52,875 bases of DNA from Flavobacteriales bacterium (GCA_013360395.1 JABWBQ010000015.1:1-52875), one strand, 5' to 3'; numbered from the stretch's first letter, positions 1 through 10,937 are shown. Numbers and translations: made by a program. Notes: generated by a model from the sequence alone, not told the origin.

Positions 1-2042
1 TCGAAGGCGGCCGTCCGGCCGGCCCAGGGTGCGGCGGTGCTGCGGCGCTCATCCCCGAAGTGCGCCGGGCCACGGGGCGCGGCGGTCGGCCGCTCCAGGT
101 ACTTCGGGTCGATCTCCTCGATGAAGCGGCTGGGTTCGGCGCTGGTGAAATGCCCCCACTTGTATCGGCTCATGGCGTAGCTCAGCGTGGCCCGCACCCG
201 GGCCCGCGTGAGGGCCACGTAGAACAGGCGGCGCTCCTCCTCCAGGTCGGCGCGCGTGGTCAGGCTCATCGGGTTGGGGAACAGTTCCTCCTCCAGGCCC
301 ACGATGTGCACGTGGTCGAACTCCAGGCCCTTGGCGCTGTGAATGGTCATGAGGCTCACCCGGTCGGTGTCGTTGGGGTCCTCGTTGTCGGCGTCGGTCA
401 GCAACGCCACGTCGATCAGGAAGTCGGACAGGGTGCGCGGAAGGTCCGTGCCCTCGCCACCCTCGCTGAAGGCCTTCATGCCGGCGAGCAGTTCCTGGAT
501 GTTCTCGTAGCGGCTCACGCCCTCGGGCGTCTTGTCGGCGAACAGGTCGTTGAGCAGGCCGGTGCTGCGGGCGATGTGCTCGCCCAGGGCGTGCGCGCTC
601 TGCTGGTCGAGCAGGGTGCGGAAGCTGCGCACCATCAGCACGAAGTCGGCCAGGCGCTTGCGCATGCCGCCGTGCAGGTCGAGGCCGGCCGGCGGGTCGT
701 TCAGCAGTTCCCACACGCTGATGGCGTGTTCGGACGCGGCCACCATGAGCTTTTCGACCGTGGTCTGGCCGATGCCGCGCGCCGGGTAGTTGATGATGCG
801 CTTGAGGGCCTCCTCGTCGTTGGGGTTGCAGGTGAGGCGGAAGTAGGCCAGCAGGTCCTTGATCTCCTTGCGCTGGTAAAAGCTCAGGCCGCCGTGGATC
901 CGGTAGGGGATGTTGAGCTTGCGCAGCGCCTCCTCCATGCTGCGGCTCTGCGCGTTGGTGCGGTACAGGATGGCGAACTCCTTGTTGGGCACCTGGTGCC
1001 GCATGCGGGTCTCGAAGATGCTGTTGGCCACGAAGGCGCCCTCCTCGTTGTCGCTCACGGCGCGGTGCACCAGGATGCGATCGCCCTCGCTGTTGTCCGT
1101 CCACACCGTTTTGCGGATCTGGTCGCGGTTGCGCTCGATCACCGAGTTGGCGGCGCCCACGATCACCTTGGTGCTGCGGTAGTTCTGCTCCAGCTTGAAG
1201 AGCACGTGGTCCGGCCAGTCCTTGCGGAAGTTGAGGATGTTCTGGATGTTGGCGCCGCGGAAGGCATAGATGCTCTGGCTGTCGTCGCCCACCACGGTGA
1301 GGTTCTCGTGCCGGGCGGCCAGGGTGCGCACGATGTTGTACTGCGCCAGGTTGGTGTCCTGGTACTCGTCCACCAGGATGTACTGGAAGCGCTGCTGGTA
1401 CTTCAGCATCGCCTCGGGATGGTCGCGGAAGAGCAGGTTGGTGTTGAACAGCAGGTCGTCGAAGTCCATGGCGCCGGCGCGGAAGCAGCGGTCGGCGTAG
1501 GCCTTGTAGAGCTCGCCGAGCTTCGGGCGCAGGGCGGCGGCATCGGCGGCCATCAGCTCGGCGTTGTTCAGGTAGTCGGCCGGGCCGATGAGGTTGTTCT
1601 TGGCGATGCTGATGCGGCCGTGCACCTGGCCGGGCTTGTACAGTTTGTCGTCCAGCTGCCACTCCTTCAGGATGGTCTTGATCAGCGAGCGGCTGTCGTC
1701 GGTGTCGTAGATGGTGAAATCCTTCGGGTAGCCGATCTTGTCGGCCTCGGCGCGCAGGATGCGGGCGAAGACGCTGTGGAAGGTGCCCATCCAGAGGTTG
1801 GCGGCCTCGCCGCGGCCCACCACCTGGGCGATGCGTTCCTTCATCTCCCGCGCCGCCTTGTTGGTGAAGGTGAGGGCCAGCACGCGGAAGGGGTCCACGC
1901 CCTTGGCGGCCAGCAGGTGGGCGATGCGCACGGTGAGCACGCGGGTCTTGCCCGATCCGGCGCCGGCGATCACGAGGTTGGGCCCGTCGGTGTGCACCAC
2001 CGCGGCATGCTGCGCCTCGTTGAGGCCCTTGAGGTGTTCCAT
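1..2042 (-). CDS. pcrA: PcrA/UvrD-type ATP-dependent DNA helicase (3' end off the window)
   Basis: Superfamily 1A 3'-5' DNA helicase, expected to act in nucleotide excision repair, mismatch repair and clearing replication blocks. The ATG at 2042 opens MEHLKGLNEAQ, a typical PcrA/UvrD N-terminus with the Q-motif. Walker A (GAGSGKT) lies at residues 27-33, the ALTFTNKAA motif near residue 60, motif II DEYQDTN near residue 225 and motif III GDDSQSIYAFRG near residue 255. About 680 codons are present and no stop is reached at position 1. PcrA proteins usually have about 720-780 residues, so only the C-terminal tail is missing. A TACCTTGC promoter-like element lies 8 nt before the ATG. The PcrA versus UvrD name is a family-level choice. 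Confidence 0.95.
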   Translation of the reverse strand, partial: MEHLKGLNEAQHAAVVHTDGPNLVIAGAGSGKTRVLTVRIAHLLAAKGVDPFRVLALTFTNKAAREMKERIAQVVGRGEAANLWMGTFHSVFARILRAEADKIGYPKDFTIYDTDDSRSLIKTILKEWQLDDKLYKPGQVHGRISIAKNNLIGPADYLNNAELMAADAAALRPKLGELYKAYADRCFRAGAMDFDDLLFNTNLLFRDHPEAMLKYQQRFQYILVDEYQDTNLAQYNIVRTLAARHENLTVVGDDSQSIYAFRGANIQNILNFRKDWPDHVLFKLEQNYRSTKVIVGAANSVIERNRDQIRKTVWTDNSEGDRILVHRAVSDNEEGAFVANSIFETRMRHQVPNKEFAILYRTNAQSRSMEEALRKLNIPYRIHGGLSFYQRKEIKDLLAYFRLTCNPNDEEALKRIINYPARGIGQTTVEKLMVAASEHAISVWELLNDPPAGLDLHGGMRKRLADFVLMVRSFRTLLDQQSAHALGEHIARSTGLLNDLFADKTPEGVSRYENIQELLAGMKAFSEGGEGTDLPRTLSDFLIDVALLTDADNEDPNDTDRVSLMTIHSAKGLEFDHVHIVGLEEELFPNPMSLTTRADLEEERRLFYVALTRARVRATLSYAMSRYKWGHFTSAEPSRFIEEIDPKYLERPTAAPRGPAHFGDERRSTAAPWAGRTAAF

Positions 2043-2050
2043 GGAGGTGC

Positions 2051-2058
2051 GCAAGGTA
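2051..2058 (-). promoter_or_regulatory. Possible -7 element of the helicase gene
   Basis: TACCTTGC on the minus strand resembles the Bacteroidota TAnnTTTG -7 box and ends 8 nt before the helicase ATG. No TTG is seen at the -33 position. If used, the mRNA would be leaderless or nearly so. Confidence 0.35.
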
Positions 2059-2074
2059 GCCCTCGTGGAGGGCA

Positions 2075-2935
2075 TCACCGGCGGATCAGGAAGGCCAGGT
2101 CCAGCGCGTACAGGGTGCTGCTGCGCAGCGCGGTGAGGTCCACGCCGTGCAGCCACATGAGCCCGGTGCCCCATTGGGCGCGCGCGCTCAGGTCCACGCG
2201 CTTGGCGATGCGGAACCCGGCCTGCAGGCAGGCCGAGGCGCGCAGGTAGGTGCAGGCGCGCGCGGGCACGCTGCGGTCCAGGAGGGTGGTCTCGGTGGTG
2301 GTGCCGCCGAAGGCATCGGTGCGGGTGCCGGTGGCGGTGAGGGTGCCGGTGCCGGCATGGCCCAGCTCGGCGAGCAGGCCCGGCCGCAGGAAGAGGGTGT
2401 TGCTCAGGAACAGGGTCCAGTAGGGGCCGCCGCCCACGGCGATCTCGGTCTGGGCCAGGGTGTAGAGGTACTCCACGGTGCGCGCCGTGTCGCCCAGCAG
2501 GCTGTCGGTGTGGAAGTAGAGGTGGAACAGCCGGGGCTGCAGGCCCAGATGGAAGGTCCATCCGTGTTCGTTGTTGCGGTCCTCCACGCCCCGGCGGTCG
2601 GTGGCGCTGCGCGCTGCCGGCCCATCGGTGCGCAGGCGGGCCAGGGCGAAGCGCGGACCGAGGATGCCGCCGATGGCGGTGCTGGAGTAGCCGAAGTAGT
2701 AGTCCGTGGGCTTGCCGGGCAGGGTGGGAGGGGCCTGCCGGGCGAACCGCATGAAACGGTCGAGGCCCATGGGCCCGTGGTTCTCCAGGGTGATGCCCAC
2801 GGTGCCGCCGATGGCGCGCAGTTTCAGGGGCGACCGCTCCGGTCGGTGCCGCAGGGAGGTGTCGGCCGGGGCCTGGGCACGGGCCATGTCCGCGGCGAGA
2901 AGCAGGGCGAGCAGGAGCAGCGGGGCGCGGGACAT
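2075..2935 (-). CDS. Secreted or outer-membrane protein of unknown function
   Basis: A 286-residue protein I do not recognise. Residues 1-20 form a clear Sec signal peptide: a leucine/alanine-rich core ending in MARAQA. The mature part is rich in alternating hydrophobic and polar stretches, with glycine and aromatic residues, and ends in a hydrophobic strand (YALDLAFLIRR). This fits a small outer-membrane beta-barrel or a beta-rich periplasmic protein, but no family motif is visible. The gene lies 32 nt before the helicase and has its own TACCTTCG element upstream, so it may be transcribed separately from enolase. Function is open. Confidence 0.7.
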   Translation of the reverse strand: MSRAPLLLLALLLAADMARAQAPADTSLRHRPERSPLKLRAIGGTVGITLENHGPMGLDRFMRFARQAPPTLPGKPTDYYFGYSSTAIGGILGPRFALARLRTDGPAARSATDRRGVEDRNNEHGWTFHLGLQPRLFHLYFHTDSLLGDTARTVEYLYTLAQTEIAVGGGPYWTLFLSNTLFLRPGLLAELGHAGTGTLTATGTRTDAFGGTTTETTLLDRSVPARACTYLRASACLQAGFRIAKRVDLSARAQWGTGLMWLHGVDLTALRSSTLYALDLAFLIRR

Positions 2936-2956
2936 GGGACGGCCCGGGGGTTCCCG

Positions 2957-2964
2957 CGAAGGTA
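2957..2964 (-). promoter_or_regulatory. -7 promoter element, TACCTTCG
   Basis: TACCTTCG on the minus strand ends 21 nt before the ATG at 2935. It is the GC-rich variant of TAnnTTTG and recurs before several genes here. No convincing -33 TTG is visible. Confidence 0.5.
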
Positions 2965-2969
2965 GCCGC

Positions 2970-5439
<2,470 letters not shown>

Positions 5440-5446
5440 CGGGCGC

Positions 5447-5454
5447 CAAAGATA
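5447..5454 (-). promoter_or_regulatory. -7 promoter element of carA, TATCTTTG
   Basis: An exact TAnnTTTG match on the minus strand, with only 7 nt between it and the carA ATG. Transcription starting a few bases downstream would give a leaderless carA mRNA. No -33 TTG is seen. Confidence 0.55.
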
Positions 5455-5508
5455 CCGGGCCGGTGCCACGCGGCCCGCCCCGTTTGTCCACAGCTGTGGG
5501 ATCGGGCC

Positions 5509-7680
5509 TCAGGGCAGCTGCTCGGGGCGCACGGCCGTGGGCGAAAGGCCGCCGATGGTGACCAGCACCTGGTCGCGGTCGTTGCGGGCGCCGGTGTACT
5601 TCACCAGCCCGTCCAGGTTCACGTCGGCCTGCAGGTAGCCGGCGCTCACGGCGGTGGGCGGGGTGCCCCCGATGGACACCAGAACGGCGTCGCGGTCGTT
5701 GTCGGCGCCCACGTAGCTCACCAGGCCGTCCAGGGTGGCGTTGCCGGCCCAGAGGGTGCGCAGGGTGGCGCGCGCGCGGCGGGCGTCGGTGCCCGCACAG
5801 GGGGTGGCCGGCTCGCGCAGGTCCAAGGCCAGGGTGGTCGTGCCCAGGTCCAGCGGTGCGGCGGTCAACACCCCCAGGTGGTTGCGGTGCCGCACCGCGA
5901 GGTGCGCAAAACGCACCGGTGCGGTCATCATCAGGGGCGACACGCCGTCCAGCGACACCACCTGGCCGTTGCGTTGGACCAGGCCGGGCACGCGGTCCAG
6001 CACCAGGGCGGGGTCGGTGGCGTCGCGCAGTTCCAGCAGCACCCAGTCCACCACGGCCTCCGGACCGGTGTTGCCCAGCGCACCGGGCAGCAGGGTGGCG
6101 CCGGGCCCGGCAGTGGGGGTCAGGCCCAGTGCGGAGTAGGGCTCGCTCTCGGGGATCAGGCCCTGCACGCGCAGGTCGTCGCGCATCCAGCCGGTCAGCG
6201 GGTCGAAGGGGCCGTCCAGCAACAGGTCCACGTCCATGGCCACCGCATGGGGCAGCACGGTGATGGGGATGCTGGCGCACAGTACGGTGTCCACCGCATT
6301 GGCCACGTGGAGCTCGGCCACGAAGGCGCCGGGCCCGGTGAAGGTGTGTTGTACGCTGTCCCCCGGGGTGCCGGGCAGGCCGTCGGACCAGGTCCAGGCA
6401 TAGCTGGGCGTGCCTCCCAGGGGGTCCACCGCCTGGGCCGTGAAGGTGACGGTGAGCTGCGGTCCCGTGCCGAGGGTGATGTCGGCCTGGGCGTTCACGC
6501 ATTGCGGTTCGGCGGTGGGCGTGTGGACGATGCGCTTCACCGCGCCGGTGAAGGAGGGGATGTCGTAGTAGGAGAGGTAGAACAGATCACCGCCGGGACC
6601 GGGGATCAGCTGGGTGCAGAAGTTGGCCTGGGTGCCGCCGTAGAGGGTGGTGTCCATGAAGGTGCCTTGGGCCACCACGGCGCCCAGAGCGTCCAGTTCG
6701 GCCCACTTCACCCAGCCGCGGATGAAGTCGCCGTAGAAGTAGCGCCCGTGCCACGCCGCAGGGTAGTTGCTGCCGCGGTAGGTGGCCCCGCCGGTGATGG
6801 CAGCGCCCAGCCCCAGGTGCGGGTAGGTGATCAGCGGGTCGGTGAAGGCGGGGTCGTCGCAGGTGCCGTCGGGCAGCCGGCCGAACTCGCCACAGAGGGG
6901 CCATCCGAAGTTGGCGCCCGGCGCGGCCAGGTGCACATCCTCCCAGGCCTGGGCATGGTTGTTGGCGCCCACCGTGCCGATCAGGAAGCGGCCGGTCACG
7001 GGGTCCAGGTGGCCGCGGAAGGGGTTGCGCAGGCCGCTGCAATAGATGGTCTTCAGCACCCCGTCGGCGTTGAGCGGTCCGGCGGTGGTGTCGGCGAAGG
7101 GATTGTCCGCGGGGGCGGTGCCGTCCCAACGGAAGCGGTGCAGCTTGCCGAAGGCGCTGGCCATGTCCTGCCCGTTGGCCGGGGTGTAGTCGTCGCCCAC
7201 GGCCAGCAGGATGGTGCTGTCGGGCAGGAAGGCGAAGGCGCCGCCGGTGTGGCAGCAGCCGGTGTACACGGGGGTCTCCCACACCAGGGTCTCGCTGGAG
7301 GCCAGGGCGGTGGAGCCCAGATGCTTGAAGGTGGACAGGCGGTTGCGCTGGTCGCCGGTGGAGCGGTACACGAACAGCAGCGAGTCGGTGGGGAAGTACG
7401 GGCTGAGCCAGAGCCCCACCAGGCCGTGCTCGGCGCTGTTGTCCACCGGCAGCACCAGATAGGTGGCCAGCGTCACGGGCGCCTGGTCCACCGGGGTGGT
7501 GGAGATGCGGATATGCCCGTCCTTCTGGGCCACGAGCATGCGGCCGTCGGGGAGGAAGGCGGCGGCGGTGGGGGCGTTGATGCCGGTGGCGATGGTGGTG
7601 ACCGAGAAGCCCGGGGGTTGCGCATGGGCGCAGAGGGCCGCCAGGGCGAGCGGCAACAGGATCGAGCGGAGGAACGGCAT
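5509..7680 (-). CDS. Secreted PQQ-dependent glucose/sorbosone dehydrogenase-like protein with PKD domain and C-terminal repeats
   Basis: A 723-residue protein with a signal peptide at residues 1-21 (LALAALCAHAQ), which fixes the start at 7680. Residues about 25-390 match the GSDH six-bladed propeller family: FSVTTIATGINAPTAAAFLPDG, HGLVGLWLSP, GLRNPFRG and GANFGWPLCG. Family members oxidise sugars with PQQ, but many Bacteroidota homologues have no known substrate. A PKD-like domain (SYAWTWSDG, HTFTGPG) follows near 410-480. The last 75 residues carry two copies of a Dx(N/A)xDGxVxYxGAxNDRD unit, dockerin-like and possibly calcium-binding. It sits between rplQ and carA, with its own promoter and downstream of the rplQ terminator, so it is probably an insertion into an older gene order. 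Confidence 0.85.
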   Translation of the reverse strand: MPFLRSILLPLALAALCAHAQPPGFSVTTIATGINAPTAAAFLPDGRMLVAQKDGHIRISTTPVDQAPVTLATYLVLPVDNSAEHGLVGLWLSPYFPTDSLLFVYRSTGDQRNRLSTFKHLGSTALASSETLVWETPVYTGCCHTGGAFAFLPDSTILLAVGDDYTPANGQDMASAFGKLHRFRWDGTAPADNPFADTTAGPLNADGVLKTIYCSGLRNPFRGHLDPVTGRFLIGTVGANNHAQAWEDVHLAAPGANFGWPLCGEFGRLPDGTCDDPAFTDPLITYPHLGLGAAITGGATYRGSNYPAAWHGRYFYGDFIRGWVKWAELDALGAVVAQGTFMDTTLYGGTQANFCTQLIPGPGGDLFYLSYYDIPSFTGAVKRIVHTPTAEPQCVNAQADITLGTGPQLTVTFTAQAVDPLGGTPSYAWTWSDGLPGTPGDSVQHTFTGPGAFVAELHVANAVDTVLCASIPITVLPHAVAMDVDLLLDGPFDPLTGWMRDDLRVQGLIPESEPYSALGLTPTAGPGATLLPGALGNTGPEAVVDWVLLELRDATDPALVLDRVPGLVQRNGQVVSLDGVSPLMMTAPVRFAHLAVRHRNHLGVLTAAPLDLGTTTLALDLREPATPCAGTDARRARATLRTLWAGNATLDGLVSYVGADNDRDAVLVSIGGTPPTAVSAGYLQADVNLDGLVKYTGARNDRDQVLVTIGGLSPTAVRPEQLP

Positions 7681-7704
7681 CGGCAGGACGTCGGGAAAGG
7701 GGCG

Positions 7705-7712
7705 CGAAGGTA
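7705..7712 (-). promoter_or_regulatory. -7 promoter element, TACCTTCG
   Basis: TACCTTCG on the minus strand, 24 nt before the ATG at 7680 and just downstream of the rplQ terminator. This supports separate transcription of the sugar-dehydrogenase-like gene. Confidence 0.5.
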
Positions 7713-7749
7713 AGCGGGGCGGGGGCGGTCGCGGATCGCCCGGAACGAA

Positions 7750-7775
7750 GGACGGCGCCACGAAGGGCGCCGTCC
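7750..7775 (-). terminator. Hairpin terminator after rplQ
   Basis: Perfect 10-bp stem, GGACGGCGCC with GGCGCCGTCC, and a 6-nt loop, starting 22 nt after the rplQ stop. On the transcribed strand it is followed by a short TTCGTT tract. It is the only strong terminator-like hairpin seen around the ribosomal cluster and probably ends that transcript. Confidence 0.75.
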
Positions 7776-7797
7776 ATGCGTTGCGGTGAGGGGTGGT

Positions 7798-8289
7798 TCA
7801 GCCTTCGGCGGGCGCATCGGCCTTGGGGGCCTCGGGCGCCTTGCCTTCGGTCTTGGCGGCACCGGCCGGGCGGCGGCTGCGGCGCGTCTTCTTCACCTCG
7901 GCGCCCGCAGGCTTCTCCTTGGTGTACACGGTGTTGAAGTCCACCAGTTCGATCATGGCCATCTCGCTGGCATCGCCCAGGCGGTTGCCCAGCTTGATGA
8001 TGCGCGTGTAGCCACCGGGGCGTTGGGCCACCTTGGGGGCCACGTCGCGGAACAGGGTGGCGGTGGCCTCCTTGTTCTGCAGGTAGGTGAACACCGTGCG
8101 GCGGTTGTGCATGCTGTCGTCCTTGCTGCGCGTGATCAGGGGTTCCACATAGCGGCGCAGGGCGCGGGCCTTGGCCAGGGTGGTGTTGATGCGCTTGTGG
8201 GCGATCAGCGAGCAGGCCATGTTGCTCAGCAGGGCGTCGCGGTGGGCCTTCTTGCGGCTCAGGGCGTTGTTCTTGTTGCCGTGTCTCAT
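7798..8289 (-). CDS. rplQ: 50S ribosomal protein L17
   Basis: Large-subunit protein near the exit tunnel. The 163 residues start with the conserved [23 protein letters not shown] and include [25 protein letters not shown]. coli L17 has about 127 residues; the extra part is a basic then Ala/Pro/Glu-rich tail from about residue 125 ([17 protein letters not shown]), common in Bacteroidota. It is the last gene of the cluster. It follows rpoA across a 67-nt spacer that holds a large imperfect hairpin, and AACGGAC lies 7 nt before its ATG. Confidence 0.98.
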   Translation of the reverse strand: MRHGNKNNALSRKKAHRDALLSNMACSLIAHKRINTTLAKARALRRYVEPLITRSKDDSMHNRRTVFTYLQNKEATATLFRDVAPKVAQRPGGYTRIIKLGNRLGDASEMAMIELVDFNTVYTKEKPAGAEVKKTRRSRRPAGAAKTEGKAPEAPKADAPAEG

Positions 8290-8307
8290 GACGGTGGTCC
8301 GTTGTCG

Positions 8308-8350
8308 GTCGTCGGCCGGCGGTGCTTGGGTCGCACCGCCGACCGCCGAC
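8308..8350 (-). other. Long imperfect hairpin in the rpoA-rplQ spacer
   Basis: The inner stem is GGCGGTGC/GCACCGCC (8318-8325 with 8333-8340) around a 7-nt loop. It extends outward with two mismatches to 8308 and 8350, giving about 16 pairs. It begins just after the rpoA stop. No T-tract follows, so an mRNA-processing or 3'-end protecting element, or an attenuator setting L17 output, is more likely than full termination. Confidence 0.6.
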
Positions 8351-8356
8351 GGGTTC

Positions 8357-9349
8357 TTACTCCTTGTCCAGCTTGTACTTGCTCACGTTCATGCCGAACG
8401 TCAGGCCTTTGTTCTCCACCAGGTCCTCCAGCTCGGTGAGGCTCTTCTTGCCGAAGTTGCGGAATTTCAACAGGTCGTTCTTGTTGTAGCTCACCAGGTC
8501 GCCGAGGGTCTCGATGTCGGCGGCCTTCAGGCAGTTGAGGGCGCGCACGCTCAGGTCCATGTCCACCAGCTTGGTCTTGAGCAGCTGGCGCATGTGCAGG
8601 CTGGTCTCGTCGAACTCCTCCTCCTGCACCCGTTCCTCCACCTCGAGGCTGATGCGTTCGTCGCTGAACAGCATGAAGTGGTGGATGAGGATCTTGGCGG
8701 CCTCCTGCAGGGCGTTCTTCGGGCTGATGGAGCCGTCGGTGACCACCTCGATGGTGAGCTTCTCGTAGTCGGTCTTCTGCTCCACGCGGGTGTTCTCCAC
8801 GGTGTACTTCACGTTCTTGATGGGGGTGAAGACACTGTCGATGAAGATGGTGCCCACGGGGGACGAGCCGGTCTTGTTCTCGTCGGCGGGGACATAGCCG
8901 CGGCCCTTGCCGATGGTGAACTCCACGGTGAGCTTCACCGAGGGTTCCATGTGGCAGATCACGTGGTCGGGGTTGAGCACCTGGAAGCCGGTGGTGTGCT
9001 TGCCGATGTCGCCGGCGGTGAAGGCCTCCTTGCCGGAGATGGTGAAGGAGACCTTCTCGGTGCTGACGTCCTCCAGCTGGCGGCGGAAGCGCACCTGCTT
9101 GAGGTTGAGCACGATCTCGGTGACGTCCTCGATGACGCCCTTGATGGTGCTGAACTCGTGCTCCACGCCGTCGATGCGGACGGCCGTGATGGCGTGCCCC
9201 TCGAGGCTGCTGAGCAGGATGCGGCGCAGGGCGTTGCCGATGGTGATGCCATAGCCGGGCTCCAGGGGGCGGAACTCGAAGGAACCGCGCTGGTCGTCGC
9301 TTTCGATCATCACGACCTTGTCGGGCCGCTGGAAATCAAGGATGGGCAT
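8357..9349 (-). CDS. rpoA: DNA-directed RNA polymerase alpha subunit
   Basis: Alpha dimerises to nucleate RNA polymerase assembly; its C-terminal domain contacts promoter DNA and activators. The protein has 330 residues, normal for the family. The N-terminal domain shows [28 protein letters not shown], the canonical dimerisation and beta/beta' contact region. The C-terminal domain, after about residue 250, shows [21 protein letters not shown] and [14 protein letters not shown]. It lies 28 nt after rpsD and is followed by rplQ. Its leader carries CCGAACGGAC 5 nt before the ATG and no Shine-Dalgarno. Confidence 0.99.
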   Translation of the reverse strand: MPILDFQRPDKVVMIESDDQRGSFEFRPLEPGYGITIGNALRRILLSSLEGHAITAVRIDGVEHEFSTIKGVIEDVTEIVLNLKQVRFRRQLEDVSTEKVSFTISGKEAFTAGDIGKHTTGFQVLNPDHVICHMEPSVKLTVEFTIGKGRGYVPADENKTGSSPVGTIFIDSVFTPIKNVKYTVENTRVEQKTDYEKLTIEVVTDGSISPKNALQEAAKILIHHFMLFSDERISLEVEERVQEEEFDETSLHMRQLLKTKLVDMDLSVRALNCLKAADIETLGDLVSYNKNDLLKFRNFGKKSLTELEDLVENKGLTFGMNVSKYKLDKE

Positions 9350-9377
9350 GGTGTGTCCGTTCGGTTTGGGGAGGTTC

Positions 9378-9983
9378 TTACTTGGAGTACAGTTCCACGA
9401 TGAGCTGTTCGCGGATGTTCTCCGGGATCTGGGCGCGCTCGGGCATGGCGATGAGCTTGCCGGAGAGGGTGGCGGGGTTCCACTCGAGCCAGTCGAAGCG
9501 CTTGCCGGCGGTGGCCAGGCTGGCGGTGATGGCCTCCAGGCTGCGGCTCTTCTCGCGCACGGCCACGCTCTGGCCGGGGCGCAGGGTGTAGCTGGGCACG
9601 TTCACCACCTGCTGGTCCACGGTGATGTGGCCATGGCTCACCAGCTGGCGGGCGGCGCGGCGGGTGGGGGCGATGCCCAGGCGGTACACGGTGTTGTCCA
9701 GGCGGGCCTCGCAGAGCTGCAGGAGGGTCTCACCGGTGATGCCCTTCTTGCTGGCGGCCAGGCCGAACATCTTCTGGAACTGGCGCTCCAGGATGCCGTA
9801 GGTGTACTTGGCCTTCTGCTTCTCGGCCAGCTGGAGGGCGTATTCGCTCTCCTTCTTGCGGCGCTTGTTGGGGCCGTGCTGCCCGGGGCTGTACGGCTTG
9901 CGCTCCATCCACTTGTCCTCGCCGTAGATGGGTTCCTTGAACTTGCGCGCGATCTTGGTCTGTGGTCCAGTGTAACGTGCCAT
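9378..9983 (-). CDS. rpsD: 30S ribosomal protein S4
   Basis: Primary 16S rRNA binder that starts 30S assembly. The ATG at 9983 gives [15 protein letters not shown] and 201 residues, matching the family; an in-frame upstream start would add 14 atypical residues. The N-terminal zinc-site cysteines of some S4 proteins are absent, so this is the zinc-free form. The S4 RNA-binding domain is seen as [29 protein letters not shown] near residues 95-125. It follows rpsK by an 82-nt spacer that contains a REP-like hairpin. Confidence 0.98.
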   Translation of the reverse strand: MARYTGPQTKIARKFKEPIYGEDKWMERKPYSPGQHGPNKRRKKESEYALQLAEKQKAKYTYGILERQFQKMFGLAASKKGITGETLLQLCEARLDNTVYRLGIAPTRRAARQLVSHGHITVDQQVVNVPSYTLRPGQSVAVREKSRSLEAITASLATAGKRFDWLEWNPATLSGKLIAMPERAQIPENIREQLIVELYSK

Positions 9984-10026
9984 CTTCTTTGTTTTGGGTG
10001 CGGCCTTGGTCTCCCGCACCGACACC

Positions 10027-10046
10027 GGAGCGCGTGGATGCGCTCC
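10027..10046 (-). repeat. REP-like hairpin in the rpsK-rpsD spacer
   Basis: Perfect 7-bp inverted repeat, GGAGCGC/GCGCTCC, with a 6-nt loop. On the minus strand it is preceded by CTGTA, giving CTGTAGGAGCGC, which resembles the head of REP elements of gamma-proteobacteria. Only this copy was found in the window. It could also be a processing site between S11 and S4. Confidence 0.45.
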
Positions 10047-10065
10047 TACAGGTTGTTGTTATCGA

Positions 10066-10470
10066 TCAAACACGGCGTTTCTTGGGCGGGCGGCAGCCGT
10101 TGTGGGGCATCGGGGTGATGTCCACGATCTCGGTGACCTCCACACCGCTGTTGTGGAGGGCGCGGATGGCGCTTTCGCGCCCGCCGCCGGGGCCCTTGAC
10201 GAAGACCTTCACCTTGCGCAGCCCGAGCTCGAAGGCCTCGCGGGCGGCCTCCTCGGCGCTCACCTGCCCGGCGTAGGGGGTGTTCTTCTTGCTGCCGCGG
10301 AAGCCCTGCTTGCCGGCGCTCGACCAGCTGATCACCTCGCCCTTGTTGTTGGTGAGGCTCACGATGATGTTGTTGAAGGTGGCGTGGATGTGGGCCTGCC
10401 CGAAGGCCTCCACATGCACGTTCTTCTTCTTCTTCTTTCCGGCGGCTGCGCCTTTGTCTTGCTTTGCCAT
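10066..10470 (-). CDS. rpsK: 30S ribosomal protein S11
   Basis: Platform protein of the 30S subunit near the mRNA exit. The 134 residues begin with a lysine-rich leader ([22 protein letters not shown]), then the conserved [33 protein letters not shown] and the C-terminal [18 protein letters not shown]. It sits between rpsM and rpsD as expected, but with long spacers on both sides (76 and 82 nt). The upstream spacer holds a bulged inverted repeat and an AACGGAC motif. Confidence 0.98.
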   Translation of the reverse strand: MAKQDKGAAAGKKKKKNVHVEAFGQAHIHATFNNIIVSLTNNKGEVISWSSAGKQGFRGSKKNTPYAGQVSAEEAAREAFELGLRKVKVFVKGPGGGRESAIRALHNSGVEVTEIVDITPMPHNGCRPPKKRRV

Positions 10471-10546
10471 GGGTTTCAGTTGTCGGTGGCCGGTCGTCCG
10501 TTCGCATCAGCTGCCTGCTGGCAACGGGCAACGGCCAACTGAGTCA
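10471..10546 (-). other. rpsM-rpsK spacer with bulged inverted repeat and short tandem units
   Basis: The ends TCAGTTG and CAACTGA pair, with further pairing after a bulge. On the minus strand CCGTTGCC and CCGTTGCC follow each other almost in tandem. The spacer shares the words GACGACCG and CCGACAAC with the rpoA-rplQ spacer, suggesting a common origin. No ORF was seen. Confidence 0.45.
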
Positions 10547-10924
10547 TTACTTGGTCGCCTTCTTCTTGTTGGCCACGGTCTTGCGCTTGCCCTTGCGGGT
10601 GCGGCTGTTGGTGCGGGTGCGCTGGCCGCGCACGGGCAGGCCACTGCGGTGGCGCAGGCCCCGGTAGCTGCCGATGTCCATCAGGCGCTTGATGCTGAGC
10701 TGCACTTCGCTGCGCAGGGCACCCTCCACCTTGATGTTGTCGTTGATGAACTGGCGGATGCGCGACTGCTCGTCGTCGTCCCACTCGTCCACCTTCTTGT
10801 CGGGGTCCACCTCCGCCTTGCGGAGGATCTCCAGCGCCCGGCTGCGGCCGATGCCGTAGATGTACGTGAGCCCGATGGCCCCGCGTTTGTGCTTGGGTAG
10901 GTCGATGCCTGCGATACGTGCCAT
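10547..10924 (-). CDS. rpsM: 30S ribosomal protein S13
   Basis: Head protein of the 30S subunit, contacting the P-site tRNA and forming inter-subunit bridges with L5. The 125 residues begin [26 protein letters not shown], the typical N-terminus. [25 protein letters not shown] near 90-115 is the conserved helix-two-turn-helix and tail, followed by a lysine-rich end reaching the P site. It follows rpmJ by 13 nt. Confidence 0.98.
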   Translation of the reverse strand: MARIAGIDLPKHKRGAIGLTYIYGIGRSRALEILRKAEVDPDKKVDEWDDDEQSRIRQFINDNIKVEGALRSEVQLSIKRLMDIGSYRGLRHRSGLPVRGQRTRTNSRTRKGKRKTVANKKKATK

Positions 10925-10937
10925 GCTCGTGCGTTTA

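Noticed and set aside
60-2249. A 729-codon open frame on the plus strand opposite the helicase
   Set aside because: His/Val/Ala/Gly-rich translation typical of antisense frames in GC-rich genes; the minus strand encodes clear helicase motifs.
5488-5499. CCACAGCTGTGG palindrome with a DnaA-box-like TTGTCCACA beside it
   Set aside because: A single near-match with no cluster of boxes, no AT-rich region and no origin genes; a 12-bp palindrome without loop is a poor terminator.
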